Shown here piece after piece: positions 54,994 through 63,940 of a stretch of DNA of 64,000 bases (position 1 is its first letter; every line of letters starts with the position of its first letter). Position numbers and translations under genes: made by a program. This DNA comes from Xanthomonas dyei (GTDB lineage: Bacteria; Pseudomonadota; Gammaproteobacteria; Xanthomonadales; Xanthomonadaceae), in NCBI RefSeq assembly GCF_002939865.1, contig NZ_MDEE01000003.1:119585-183584 (forward strand). The letters are read 5' to 3'. Below the pieces are notes generated by a model, which was not told the origin of the DNA, did no database searches, and saw only the letters and a list, made by a program, of their open reading frames with translations.

Positions 54994-57129
54994 TCAAAAG
55001 GTGACGAACTGCGACTCATCCACCACATCGGCGGCGACCGCTGCATTGATCGGACGCACGTTGGCGCGACGTAGTTGGAAGCTGGCGGCCGGCGTAACGC
55101 GACGCGGGGACTGCTTGGCAACCGCCGCGGTGCCGCGACTGCTGGCTCCCAGCCGGAAGAAGCCCATCAACTGCTGCAGCTGCTCGGCCTGCGCACTCAT
55201 TTCCTCGGACGTGGCGGCCAGTTCTTCGGCATTGGCCGCGGCCGACTGCGTGGTCTGGTTCAACTGGCCCACCGCGGTGTTGATCTGGCTGACGCCTGCA
55301 GTCTGTTCTTCGGAGGCTGCAGCGATTTCCTGCACCAGGTCGGAAGTGCGGCGGATCGAGGGCACCATTTCACCCAAGACGCGGCCGGCGCTTTCCGCCA
55401 ACTCGACGCTGGACTCGGCCACTTCGCCGATCTCGTGCGCGGCGATCTGGCTACGCTCGGCCAGCTTGCGCACTTCCGCAGCCACTACCGCAAAGCCCTT
55501 GCCGTGCTCGCCGGCGCGCGCCGCTTCGATGGCCGCATTGAGCGCGAGCAGATTGGTTTGATAGGCAATGTCGTCGATGATGCTGATCTTCTTGGCGATG
55601 TCCTTCATCGCCACCACGGTGGCGCGCACGGTGTCGCCACCGTCGGCCGCTTCGCTGGCGGCCTTGGCGGCCATGCTGTCGGTGACGCGGGCGTTCTCGG
55701 TGTTCTGCGCGATGGAAGCGGTCATCTGCTCCAGCGAGGCGCTGGTCTGCTCCACGCCGGCAGCCTGCTCGCTGGCGGCCTGGGCCAGGGCCTGCGCGGT
55801 GGCGCTGACTTCTTCCGATGCGCTGGCGAGGTTTTCGGCGTTGCGATTGACCTCGTCGACGATCTCGGTGAGGCGGGTCATGGTGGTGTTGACGTAGCGC
55901 TGCATGTCGGCGAATGCGCCGTCGTAACGGCCTTCCACGGTGTGAGTGAGGTCGCCCTCGGCCATCGCGCCCATCACCTGGATCACCTCGGAGATGCTGC
56001 GCAGGTTGCCGCGTGCACACTCGATGGTGTCATTGATAAAGGCCTTTTTACCGGGCAGCCGCGCCAGCGGCGCATCGAAGTTGCCGCGGCCGAACTCGGC
56101 CACCACCCCCATCGCCAACTTCTTGACCGCGATATGTGCGCCAACCATCTCGTTGATGCCGGTGGCCATGCTGCGGAAGTCGCCATCGAAGCGGGTGGCG
56201 TCGATCACCACGTCGATGTCGCCGGCTTCATGCTCGGCGGACATGTGATTGATCTCGGCGATCAGCCCGGTGAGGTTGCCGCGCACCTGATCGATGGTCT
56301 CGTTGATGAAGCGCTTCTTGCCCGGCAGCAACGGCAGCTGTGCGGTGAAGTTGCCGCGGCCGAACTCGCCGACGCAGGCGATGGCCTGCTTCTTGACCGC
56401 GATATGGCCGGCCACCATCGCATTGATGCCTTCGGCCATGCGACGGAAGTCGCCGGTGAAGCGCTGCGTGTCGATCACCACGTCGATATCGCCTGCATCG
56501 TGCTCGGTGGACATGCGGTTGACCTCGGCGACGAGGCCGGTCAGATTGCCGCGGATCTGGTCCACCACCTCGTTGATGAAGGCTTTCTTGCCCGGCAGGC
56601 GTTCCAGCTCGGCGACAAAGTTGCCGCGGCCGAACTCGGCCACGCAGGCCATGGCCTGCTTGTTCACCGTCAGGTGGCTGGCAACCATGCGGTTGATGCC
56701 ATCGCCCATGGTGCGGAAGTCGCCGTCGAAGCGCGCCACATCGATGCGTGCGTCGATTTCGCCGGCATCGTGTTCGCGCGAGACCCGATTGATCTCGTCG
56801 TTGACGTGGCGGATGCCGCTTTGCACCTTGCGCAAGCCGCGCAGCACGTCGCCGGCATGCTCGTCGCGTGTCTGCGGCAGGGCGACATCGAAATTGCCGC
56901 GCGAAAAAGCGTCCAGCGTGGTGGTGGCCAGGTCCAGCGCGCCGCCGGCAATGCGGATCGCCCACGCCAGCAGGACGCCACTGATGAGGGCTGCAACGAT
57001 GCTGCCGCCGAGCAGGGCTGCATGCGGCAGCGTCAGCGCAAAGCCGGCGACGATCACGAGGACGGGCAGGGCCACCGCAAGCGCGGCGGTGAACCATAAT
57101 TGGGTAGTGATCGGAAGGCGGTGTGACAT
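54994..57129 (-). CDS. Methyl-accepting chemotaxis protein with three tandem HAMP-like repeats and no periplasmic domain
   Basis: A 711-residue receptor. Two adjacent hydrophobic helices (about residues 11-32 and 37-60) are joined by only a few residues, so there is no periplasmic ligand domain. Residues 115-384 hold three 90-residue repeats with the pattern [18 protein letters not shown]-x-x-GIN-x-MV, EFGRGNF and LPGKKAFIN, apparently HAMP-like signalling modules. The signalling domain has the conserved tip [20 protein letters not shown]. The protein ends DESQFVTF, a weak resemblance to CheR-tethering pentapeptides. Input is likely cytoplasmic or through the membrane. Confidence 0.94.
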   Translation of the reverse strand: MSHRLPITTQLWFTAALAVALPVLVIVAGFALTLPHAALLGGSIVAALISGVLLAWAIRIAGGALDLATTTLDAFSRGNFDVALPQTRDEHAGDVLRGLRKVQSGIRHVNDEINRVSREHDAGEIDARIDVARFDGDFRTMGDGINRMVASHLTVNKQAMACVAEFGRGNFVAELERLPGKKAFINEVVDQIRGNLTGLVAEVNRMSTEHDAGDIDVVIDTQRFTGDFRRMAEGINAMVAGHIAVKKQAIACVGEFGRGNFTAQLPLLPGKKRFINETIDQVRGNLTGLIAEINHMSAEHEAGDIDVVIDATRFDGDFRSMATGINEMVGAHIAVKKLAMGVVAEFGRGNFDAPLARLPGKKAFINDTIECARGNLRSISEVIQVMGAMAEGDLTHTVEGRYDGAFADMQRYVNTTMTRLTEIVDEVNRNAENLASASEEVSATAQALAQAASEQAAGVEQTSASLEQMTASIAQNTENARVTDSMAAKAASEAADGGDTVRATVVAMKDIAKKISIIDDIAYQTNLLALNAAIEAARAGEHGKGFAVVAAEVRKLAERSQIAAHEIGEVAESSVELAESAGRVLGEMVPSIRRTSDLVQEIAAASEEQTAGVSQINTAVGQLNQTTQSAAANAEELAATSEEMSAQAEQLQQLMGFFRLGASSRGTAAVAKQSPRRVTPAASFQLRRANVRPINAAVAADVVDESQFVTF

Positions 57130-57195
57130 GGCGATGGTTCCTGGGCTCAGGTAACGACGAACGACGCGGGTTGTAGGCTGCGAGACTGCAAATGC

Positions 57196-59214
57196 TCAGG
57201 CCGCCAACGCGTCCTGATTGGGGTGCAACTGTTGAAGCAAGCTGGGCACATCCAGGATCAGCGCGACATCGCCGCTGCCCAGGATGCTGGAACCACTGAT
57301 GCCTTTGACCTGTGCGAACACCTTGGACAACGGCTTGATCACCGTCTGCCATTCGCCCAGCAACGTGTCCACGACCAGGCCGAAGCGCTGTGCGCCTTGC
57401 CGGATCACCACGATGCTTTCGCGTGCTGGCGTCCTGCCGCCGAGGGCGAACAGTTCACGCAGGCGCACATACGGCAGCACGGTGCCGCGCAGGTCGATGT
57501 AATCGCTGGCGTAGTCGGGGGTGAACTCCACGCATTCCTCCACCACATCCAGCGGCACCACGAACACGGATTTGCCCACACCCACCTGGAAGCCGTTGAT
57601 GATGGCCAGCGTCAGCGGCAGGCGCACCGAAATGGTGGTGCCCAGCCCGGCGGCGCTGTCGATCTCGACCGTGCCGCGCAGGGCGGTGATGTTGCGTTTG
57701 ACCACGTCCATGCCGACGCCGCGGCCGGACAGGTTGGTGACTTTCTCTGCGGTGGAAAAACCCGGCTCGAAGATCATCGCGAACACTTCGCGGTCGCTGA
57801 GTTGGCGGCCGGGTTCGATCAAGCCGCGTTCCAGCGCCTTGGCCAGGATGCGGTCGCGGTTCAAGCCACCGCCGTCATCGGTGATCTGGATAACGATGCT
57901 GCCGGAGTCGTGATAGGCGTTGAGGCCCACGGTGCCGCGTGCGGGTTTGCCGCGCGCCACGCGCACGTCTGCCGGTTCGATGCCGTGATCCATCGCGTTG
58001 CGCACCAGATGGGTCAGCGGGTCGCCGATCTTTTCCACCACCGACTTGTCCAGTTCGGTGTCTTCGCCTGCGACCACGAGCGCGATGTCCTTGCCCAGCT
58101 CGCGTGCCACATCGTGCACCACGCGCTGGAAGCGGCTGAAGGTGCCGCCGATCTTGACCATGCGCAGCTGCAGCGCGCTTTCGCGTACGTCTTCCACCAG
58201 GCCGGCCAGAATCGAGACCGATTCCAGCAGTTGCGCATCGCCGGTGCGCTGCGCATTGGCATTGGTGCTGCTGACCGCAATGATGAGTTCGCCGACCAGA
58301 TCGATCATGCGATCGAGCTTGTCGGCATCCACGCGGATCGAGCGCGCATCGCTGTTGCGGCCGCCGGCGTCGGGTGCGTTGCGGGCCGGCGCCGATACGG
58401 CGTTTGCGCCATTTGGCACGGCGGCAAGTCCGCTGACCGACGCAGGGGCCACCACCGGCTCGTTGACCAGCAGCATGGCGGTATCGGTGGGTGCCGGGAC
58501 TGCGGCGATATCCAGATCGCAATCGTCGCGGACGAATTCGAACACTTCTTCGATCGCGGCGCGGTCGGCATCGCTGCGCAGCAGGATCTGGAAACCGAGG
58601 TAATTGGCTTCCGGGTCGAGGTCTTCGAACTTTGGCAATTGGCTGTAGTCGGTGCCGATCGATTCCACCGAACCCAGGCTGCGCAGGTTGCGGATCAGCT
58701 TGAGCGGCGAGTTGCCGAAGCGCAGCGCGTCGGCGAAAAGTTTGAGCGAGATGCGCCAGTAACCGCTCTGTTTTTCAGGCGTGCTGTACTGGATGGCGGC
58801 GGCGGTGACGCCGCAGGCGCTGGTTTGCAGGTAGGTCTGCAATTGCGCCAGCAGCGGCTCGGCTTCGGCCGCCAGCGCAGCTGCATCGGCATGGCTGGGG
58901 TCGGCGGCGGTCTCCACCAATGCATGGATATGATCGCAGCACACCAGCAGCAGTCCGATCAGGTCCGAGCTCAACGTCAGCGCTTCTTCGCGCACCAGAT
59001 CGAGCACGCTTTCCACCACATGGGTGAAGCCGACCAGCTGCGGCAGATCGAATAATCCGCCCGAGCCCTTGATGGTGTGCGCGGCACGGAAGATCGCATT
59101 GACCGCATCCGGCGACGACGTGCCACGCTCGGCTTCGAGCAGATGCCGTTCCATGTCTTCGAGCAGATCCCGGCTCTCGGCCAGGAAGGTCTGCATCAGC
59201 TGGTTCATGTCCAT
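57196..59214 (-). CDS. cheA: Chemotaxis histidine kinase CheA
   Basis: A 672-residue kinase. The P1 HPt domain has phospho-His46 in RAAHTIKGSGG. P3 dimerisation starts with SIRVDADKLDRMIDLVGELI. The P4 ATPase has the N box HLVRNAMDHGIE, G1 ITDDGGGLNRD, the F box FEPGFSTA, and G2 LSGRGVGMDVV. The P5 CheW-like domain ends the protein. Residues 150-240 probably hold a divergent P2-like response-regulator docking domain. Co-transcribed with the STAS gene (18-bp gap). Confidence 0.97.
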   Translation of the reverse strand: MDMNQLMQTFLAESRDLLEDMERHLLEAERGTSSPDAVNAIFRAAHTIKGSGGLFDLPQLVGFTHVVESVLDLVREEALTLSSDLIGLLLVCCDHIHALVETAADPSHADAAALAAEAEPLLAQLQTYLQTSACGVTAAAIQYSTPEKQSGYWRISLKLFADALRFGNSPLKLIRNLRSLGSVESIGTDYSQLPKFEDLDPEANYLGFQILLRSDADRAAIEEVFEFVRDDCDLDIAAVPAPTDTAMLLVNEPVVAPASVSGLAAVPNGANAVSAPARNAPDAGGRNSDARSIRVDADKLDRMIDLVGELIIAVSSTNANAQRTGDAQLLESVSILAGLVEDVRESALQLRMVKIGGTFSRFQRVVHDVARELGKDIALVVAGEDTELDKSVVEKIGDPLTHLVRNAMDHGIEPADVRVARGKPARGTVGLNAYHDSGSIVIQITDDGGGLNRDRILAKALERGLIEPGRQLSDREVFAMIFEPGFSTAEKVTNLSGRGVGMDVVKRNITALRGTVEIDSAAGLGTTISVRLPLTLAIINGFQVGVGKSVFVVPLDVVEECVEFTPDYASDYIDLRGTVLPYVRLRELFALGGRTPARESIVVIRQGAQRFGLVVDTLLGEWQTVIKPLSKVFAQVKGISGSSILGSGDVALILDVPSLLQQLHPNQDALAA

Positions 59215-59232
59215 GCGCGCGTCACCCGTCCG

Positions 59233-59562
59233 TTAGTGAATGTGTTCGCCGAGGCCGGCAACCGCATGCGGGTACAGCGCTTCGAGCAGGCCGAGCAGTT
59301 CGATCACATCGACCACCGCACGGCTGGAATCGGTCAGCGAAAACGGCCGTCCATCGGCCTGGATCGCCTGCTTGGTGGCCAGCAACAATTGCAGGCCGGT
59401 GGTGTCGATTTCGCTCACCGCCGCCAGATCCAGATGCACTCCACCCGGATGCGCCAACGCCGGCTGCAACAGCGGCTTGAGTTCTGCGGCGCGACGAATG
59501 GTCATCTCGCCCTCAAGGGTAAGCGTCAACGGGGCGGGCAGATCGGGAGATGCAGCGTTCAT
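59233..59562 (-). CDS. STAS-domain protein (anti-sigma-factor antagonist-like)
   Basis: A 109-residue STAS domain starting MNAASPDLPAPLTLTLEGEMTI (positions 1-22 only, given in part). The loop AAVSEIDTTGLQLLLATKQ holds the usual phosphorylatable Thr/Ser after Asp. STAS proteins at the head of chemotaxis clusters have been seen in other proteobacteria. No kinase/phosphatase partner (RsbW/RsbU type) is nearby. First gene of the operon; its ATG at 59562 lies about 110 bases from a sigma-28-like promoter. Confidence 0.88.
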   Translation of the reverse strand: MNAASPDLPAPLTLTLEGEMTIRRAAELKPLLQPALAHPGGVHLDLAAVSEIDTTGLQLLLATKQAIQADGRPFSLTDSSRAVVDVIELLGLLEALYPHAVAGLGEHIH

Positions 59563-59673
59563 GGGTGCCTCAAGCGATGGCGCACATTGGGTGCGATGAC
59601 GCGGGGAGAAGGTCGCGGTGGCATGGATCTGTGTGGCAGTGCGTTGCACACGGAGTCATGCCGGTCTATGCAG

Positions 59674-59699
59674 GTATCGGCGCCTAGCTGAAATATTTA
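59674..59699 (-). promoter_or_regulatory. Sigma-28 (FliA)-like promoter of the chemotaxis operon
   Basis: Read on the minus strand: TAAATATT, 10 bases, GCCGATAC. The FliA consensus is TAAAGTTT-N11-GCCGATAA, so the -10 matches 7 of 8 and the -35 matches TAAA plus two T, with spacing one base short. It lies about 110 bases upstream of the STAS start in an AT-rich patch. Flagellar-class control of this operon is expected. Confidence 0.7.
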
Positions 59700-59738
59700 G
59701 GCCAAATTCAGTCGAATGACGTAAATGTGAAATCTTCT

Positions 59739-59760
59739 AGCAGTTCTGAAATTAACTGCT
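59739..59760. promoter_or_regulatory. Inverted repeat upstream of the chemotaxis promoter
   Basis: AGCAGTT, 8 bases, AACTGCT: a perfect 7-bp inverted repeat centred about 50 bases upstream of the sigma-28-like -35. Position and symmetry suit a dimeric activator, but no regulator is identified. Confidence 0.35.
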
Positions 59761-59930
59761 CAGGTTTGTCGCAAGCAGGCTCATGGGGCGTTTGTCCTGG
59801 ACAGTCCCGGGACAATGCGCGCGTGTTTCAAACACGGCGCAGCGGTGCGGATCGAGCAAGGGCAAGGGCTGCGAGCCCATTGCGTGTGACGCACATCGGC
59901 GCGAGATCGGAGACCTCTCGCGCACGCAGC

Positions 59931-59961
59931 ATGCACGCAGGTGATGCTCACCTGCGTGCAT
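59931..59961. terminator. Strong hairpin downstream of mfd
   Basis: Perfect 14-bp stem ATGCACGCAGGTGA/TCACCTGCGTGCAT with a TGC loop, 54 bases beyond the mfd stop (minus strand). No T-run follows, so it may be a Rho-assisted terminator or mRNA 3'-end stabiliser; it also insulates the chemotaxis promoter. Confidence 0.5.
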
Positions 59962-60014
59962 GACGTGTAGTGCTGTCGAGTCTGCTGCGACGCCATCAAA
60001 CGCGGCGTTGCGCT

Positions 60015-63000
60015 TCAGCCCGGTGTCAGCGCGGCCAGCAAACCGCGTGCGGCGTTGAAGCGGTCTGCGCCGTCGGGCATCGGCAATTTGATGCGCAGTT
60101 TGTCCGGGCCATCCATGGTGTAGATCTTCGGCTGCTTCTGGATCATCTGGATGACGGTCATCGGGTCGATCGACGGCTTGGCTTCGAACACCAAACGCCC
60201 GCCGTTTTCGCCCAGATCCAGCTTGCGGATCCCCAACGCGTTGGCCTGCAGCTTGAGCTCGGCAATCGCGAACAGGTGCTTGACCGGATCCGGCAGCAAG
60301 CCGAAGCGGTCGATCATCTCCACCTGTAGTTCGCGCAACGCATCGGTGTCGCGTGCACTGGAAATGCGCTTGTACAACGTCAGGCGCGTATGCACATCGG
60401 GCAGGTAATCCTCGGGAATCAGCGAGGCCACGTGCAGCTCCACTTCGGCGCCACGCGCTTCTTCGCCGGCATCCAGATCGGGCAGTTTGCCTTGGCGAAT
60501 ACTGCGCACCGCGCGCTCCAGCAGCTCGGTGTACAGGCTGAAACCGACCTCGGCCATCTGGCCGCTCTGGTCTTCGCCGAGCAATTCGCCGGCGCCGCGG
60601 ATTTCAAGATCGTGCGTGGCCAGGGTAAAGCCTGCGCCCAGCTCGTCCATCGAGGCGATGGCTTCCAGGCGCTTTTCTGCATCGGAGGTCATCGAGCGCC
60701 GGTCCGGCACCACCAGATACGCATAGGCGCGGTGATGCGAACGGCCCACGCGGCCGCGCAGCTGATGCAACTGCGCAAGACCGAAGCGATCGGCGCGGTT
60801 GATGATGATGGTGTTGGCGTTGGGAATGTCGATGCCCGATTCGATGATCGTGGTCGACAGCAGCACGTTGAAGCGCTGCTTCTGGAAATCCAGCATCACC
60901 CGTTCCAGCTCACGCTCGGGCATCTGCCCGTGCGCGATGCCGATACGCGCTTCCGGCACCAGTTCGGACAGGTCGCGTTGCATGCGCACGATGCTTTCCA
61001 CATCGTTGTGCAGGAAGTACAGCTGGCCGCCACGGCTGAGCTCGCGCTGGAATGCTTCGCGCAGTAGCGTGTTGTCCCAGGCGGTGATGAAGGTCTGCAC
61101 CGCCAGCCGGTTGGGCGGCGGGGTGGCGATGATGGACAGATCGCGCAAGCCGGCCATGGCCATATTGAGCGTGCGCGGGATCGGCGTGGCGGTCAGCGTG
61201 AGCAGATGCACATTGGCGCGCATCGCCTTGAGCGCTTCTTTTTGCCGCACACCGAACCGTTGTTCCTCGTCGACCACGACCAGGCCCAGGTCCTTGAACT
61301 TCACATCGGGCTGCAACAAGCGGTGCGTGCCGATGATGACGTCGATATCGCCACTGGCGACCTTCTCCAGCTCGGCCTTGATTTCCTTGGTGCTCTTGAA
61401 GCGCGACAGCACTTCCACCTTCATCGGGTAATCGGCAAAGCGGTCGCGGAAATTGCGGTAATGCTGTTCGGCCAACAGGGTGGTCGGCACCAGCACGGCG
61501 ACCTGCTTGCCGGCGCTGGCCGCAGCAAATGCCGCGCGCACCGCGACCTCGGTCTTGCCGAAACCGACATCGCCGCAGACCACGCGGTCCATCGGCTGGC
61601 TGCTGCCCAGATCGCGCAGCGTGGCGTCGATGGCGGCAAGCTGGTCGGTGGTTTCTTCGAACGGGAACCCGGCCGCAAACGGCTCGTACATCGCACGGTC
61701 CACCTGCAGCGCCAGGCCGGCGCGCGCGCGGCGCCGGGCCTGGATTTCCAGCAGCTCGGCAGCCACGTCGCGTACCTTCTCGGCGGCTCTGCGCTTGGCC
61801 TTGGTCCATTGCTCGCCGCCCAGCGAATGCAGCGGCGCGGTCTCGGCCGATGCACCGGAATAACGGCTGATCAGATGCAACTGCGCCACCGGCACATACA
61901 GCCGGTCGCCCTTGGCGTATTCGATTTCCAGAAACTCACCGGGCATGCCGCCGGCATCGAGCACGATCAGCCCGCGGTAGCGGCCCACACCGTGATCCTC
62001 GTGCACGATCGGCGCGCCTTCGGACAGCTCGCCCAGGTCGCGAATGATCGCTTCCGGCTCACGCCCGACCCGGCGCGTGCGGCGCGGTTGGTTGGCCCGC
62101 TCGGGAAACAGCTGGCGCTCGGTCAGCACCGCAATCTGCGGGTCGTCCAGCGCAAAGCCGTCTTCCAGCGCCGCCACGGTGATGCCGAAGCGCAGCGTGG
62201 TCGCCGCCAGGAAGGCCGGCACATCGGCCACGACATCCGGCTTGAGCTGGGCGGCGGCCAGCACTTCCATCAAGGCTTCGCGGCGGCCGGCCGAATCGGC
62301 AGCGACCAGCACACGGCCCGGGTAGTGGCTCAGGAACGAGGCCAGTGCCTGGCCGGCCGGCGCGTCTTTTGCGGCAACCGGCAGCGGCGGCAACGGTTGG
62401 TCGCCGAGCGCGGCGGCCTCGTCGATGCGCGCATGATCGCTGGCCCACACCTCGATGCGCGCCAGCTTGTTGAGCCGCTCGCGCAGCGCATCCGGCGATT
62501 GATACAACTCGTCCGGCGACAACAGCGGGCGTTCCACATCGTGGCGGCGCTGCTCGTAGCGGTTTTGCGCCTGCGCCCAGAACGCATCGGCCGCATTGGA
62601 GACACCGGAGGCGATCAAAGGCAGCGCGCGCTTGTCCAGATAATCGAACAGCGTGGCGGTCTTGGCGAAGAACATCGGCAGGTAATACTCGACGCCGGAC
62701 GGTGCGATGCCGGACTTGAGATCCTGATACAGCGCGCTGCGCCGGGTATCCACGTCGAAGCGTTCGCGCAGGCAGGCCAGCACGCGTTCGACGCTGGCAT
62801 CGTCCATCGGCACTTCGCGGCCGGGCAACATCTTGACCGCGTCCACCTTGTCCAGCGAACGCTGCGATTCCGGGTCGAACACGCGGATCGAATCGATGTC
62901 TTCGTCCAGCAACTCCACGCGCAGCGGCGTGGTTTCGCCCATCGGAAACACATCGAGCAAGCCGCCGCGCACCGCAAAATCGCCTGGGTCCATCACCTGC

Positions 63001-63482
63001 GGCACATTGCGGTAACCAGCGCTTTCCAGGCGGCGTTTTTCCGCATCCAGATCCAGCCGCTGGCCGACCTTGAGATCGAAACTGCCGCCGACGATGTAGC
63101 TCAGCGGTGCCAGCTGCTGCATCAGGGTCTGCACCGGCACGATCACCACGCCCTTGCTCAGGCCGGGCAGGCGATGCAGCGCAGCCAGGCGCTGGCTGAT
63201 GATTTCCGGGTGCGGGCTGAACTGGTCGTAGGGTAGGGTTTCCCAATCGGGAAACGGCACCACCGGCAGCGTCGCGTGCTCACCGAGCAAGGCGTGCAGA
63301 TCGGCCTCGATCTGGTGCGCGCTTTGGTTGTCGCGGGCGATCACCAGCAACGGGCCGGCATGCGCTTCGGCAGCGCGGGCAATCGACCAGGCCAGTGCAG
63401 TCGGGGAAGACGGAGAGCGCCAGTAGGCGCGGAGCTGGCCAGACTTGGGCAGCGGCGGCGAGGGATAGGTAGGCTGCGGCAT
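60015..63482 (-). CDS. mfd: Transcription-repair coupling factor Mfd
   Basis: An 1155-residue ATPase that removes stalled RNA polymerase at DNA lesions and recruits UvrA. The N-terminal UvrB-like module (PDWETLPYDQFSPHPEIISQRL in its core), then a CarD-like RNA-polymerase-interaction domain (EGAPIVHEDHGVGRYRGL, EYAKGDRLYVPVAQL), then the RecG-like translocase: GDVGFGKTEVA Walker A, DEEQRFG in motif II, LTLTATPIPRTLNMA, and HQLRGRVGRS in motif VI, with the C-terminal D7 domain. Standard length; apparently monocistronic. Confidence 0.98.
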   Translation of the reverse strand: MPQPTYPSPPLPKSGQLRAYWRSPSSPTALAWSIARAAEAHAGPLLVIARDNQSAHQIEADLHALLGEHATLPVVPFPDWETLPYDQFSPHPEIISQRLAALHRLPGLSKGVVIVPVQTLMQQLAPLSYIVGGSFDLKVGQRLDLDAEKRRLESAGYRNVPQVMDPGDFAVRGGLLDVFPMGETTPLRVELLDEDIDSIRVFDPESQRSLDKVDAVKMLPGREVPMDDASVERVLACLRERFDVDTRRSALYQDLKSGIAPSGVEYYLPMFFAKTATLFDYLDKRALPLIASGVSNAADAFWAQAQNRYEQRRHDVERPLLSPDELYQSPDALRERLNKLARIEVWASDHARIDEAAALGDQPLPPLPVAAKDAPAGQALASFLSHYPGRVLVAADSAGRREALMEVLAAAQLKPDVVADVPAFLAATTLRFGITVAALEDGFALDDPQIAVLTERQLFPERANQPRRTRRVGREPEAIIRDLGELSEGAPIVHEDHGVGRYRGLIVLDAGGMPGEFLEIEYAKGDRLYVPVAQLHLISRYSGASAETAPLHSLGGEQWTKAKRRAAEKVRDVAAELLEIQARRRARAGLALQVDRAMYEPFAAGFPFEETTDQLAAIDATLRDLGSSQPMDRVVCGDVGFGKTEVAVRAAFAAASAGKQVAVLVPTTLLAEQHYRNFRDRFADYPMKVEVLSRFKSTKEIKAELEKVASGDIDVIIGTHRLLQPDVKFKDLGLVVVDEEQRFGVRQKEALKAMRANVHLLTLTATPIPRTLNMAMAGLRDLSIIATPPPNRLAVQTFITAWDNTLLREAFQRELSRGGQLYFLHNDVESIVRMQRDLSELVPEARIGIAHGQMPERELERVMLDFQKQRFNVLLSTTIIESGIDIPNANTIIINRADRFGLAQLHQLRGRVGRSHHRAYAYLVVPDRRSMTSDAEKRLEAIASMDELGAGFTLATHDLEIRGAGELLGEDQSGQMAEVGFSLYTELLERAVRSIRQGKLPDLDAGEEARGAEVELHVASLIPEDYLPDVHTRLTLYKRISSARDTDALRELQVEMIDRFGLLPDPVKHLFAIAELKLQANALGIRKLDLGENGGRLVFEAKPSIDPMTVIQMIQKQPKIYTMDGPDKLRIKLPMPDGADRFNAARGLLAALTPG

Positions 63483-63650
63483 CAGCCCGCGATTTTATCA
63501 GAGCGCCCGCAGTGCCCGGTCCATCTGGCGTGAAAGCTGGTGTTGGCTTGTGCGCGGAGAGCTTCGCCAAGTTCTGCTGGGCTTGCCGCTGCCGTCCTGG
63601 TGACCCGCCTACTTCAGGAGCAATAGCTGAGCGGGTCGAAGGCGCGGTGC

Positions 63651-63739
63651 CCTCACCGTTTGCGGGACACGCCGTGAACCCGTCCCTGGGGGCTCGGTGG
63701 CGGCATCCATGCCGCCACACGGTCCCGCAAGCGGTGAGG
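63651..63739. repeat. Palindromic repeat element A, copy 2 (89 bp)
   Basis: Ends CCTCACCGTTTGCGGGAC and GTCCCGCAAGCGGTGAGG are inverted repeats with one mismatch; the centre is GGCGGCATCCATGCCGCC. Same length as the copy at 37948 and different from it at three positions, each of which affects the terminal arms. Confidence 0.85.
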
Positions 63740-63887
63740 ACACCGCGCCAGCACGTTGGTCTGTTGTCAGAGGAGGGTCATCAGACCGCAGGCGGTTTCT
63801 TGGGCCCTGTATTGGTTCGGTATGCCGTCAATAGGACCGCTCACCGCGCCTGGCTTGAACCATGCACACCGACCTTCTTGACTGGTC

Positions 63888-63940
63888 CTTGCCCGCCTAC
63901 CGGCGCGAGACCTTACGCGGCATGGATGCCGCGTAAGAGC
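63888..63940. repeat. Palindromic repeat element B, copy 2 (left part)
   Basis: CTTGCCCGCCTACCGGCGCG then AGAC, followed by the same central palindrome with arms CTTACGCGGCAT/ATGCCGCGTAAG (63912-63937) as at 38220. The right terminal arm is missing within the next 60 bases, so this copy is truncated. The preceding words TGCACACCGAC and GGTCCTTGCC also match the first locus. Confidence 0.7.

Larger units (their letters stand above)
59563..60014. other. Regulatory region between the chemotaxis operon and mfd
   Basis: Holds the sigma-28-like promoter, the inverted repeat above, and two hairpins behind mfd: GCGCGAGA/TCTCGCGC (59899-59923) and the 14-bp perfect stem at 59931-59961. Small frames inside it have no start signals. 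Confidence 0.6.

Noticed and set aside
57223..59055. 610-codon plus-strand frame opposite cheA
   Set aside because: Antisense shadow with low-complexity Ala/His/Gln/Arg composition and no recognisable domain.
61206..63236. 676-codon plus-strand frame opposite mfd
   Set aside because: Antisense shadow of mfd, rich in Gln, His and Arg with no family signature.
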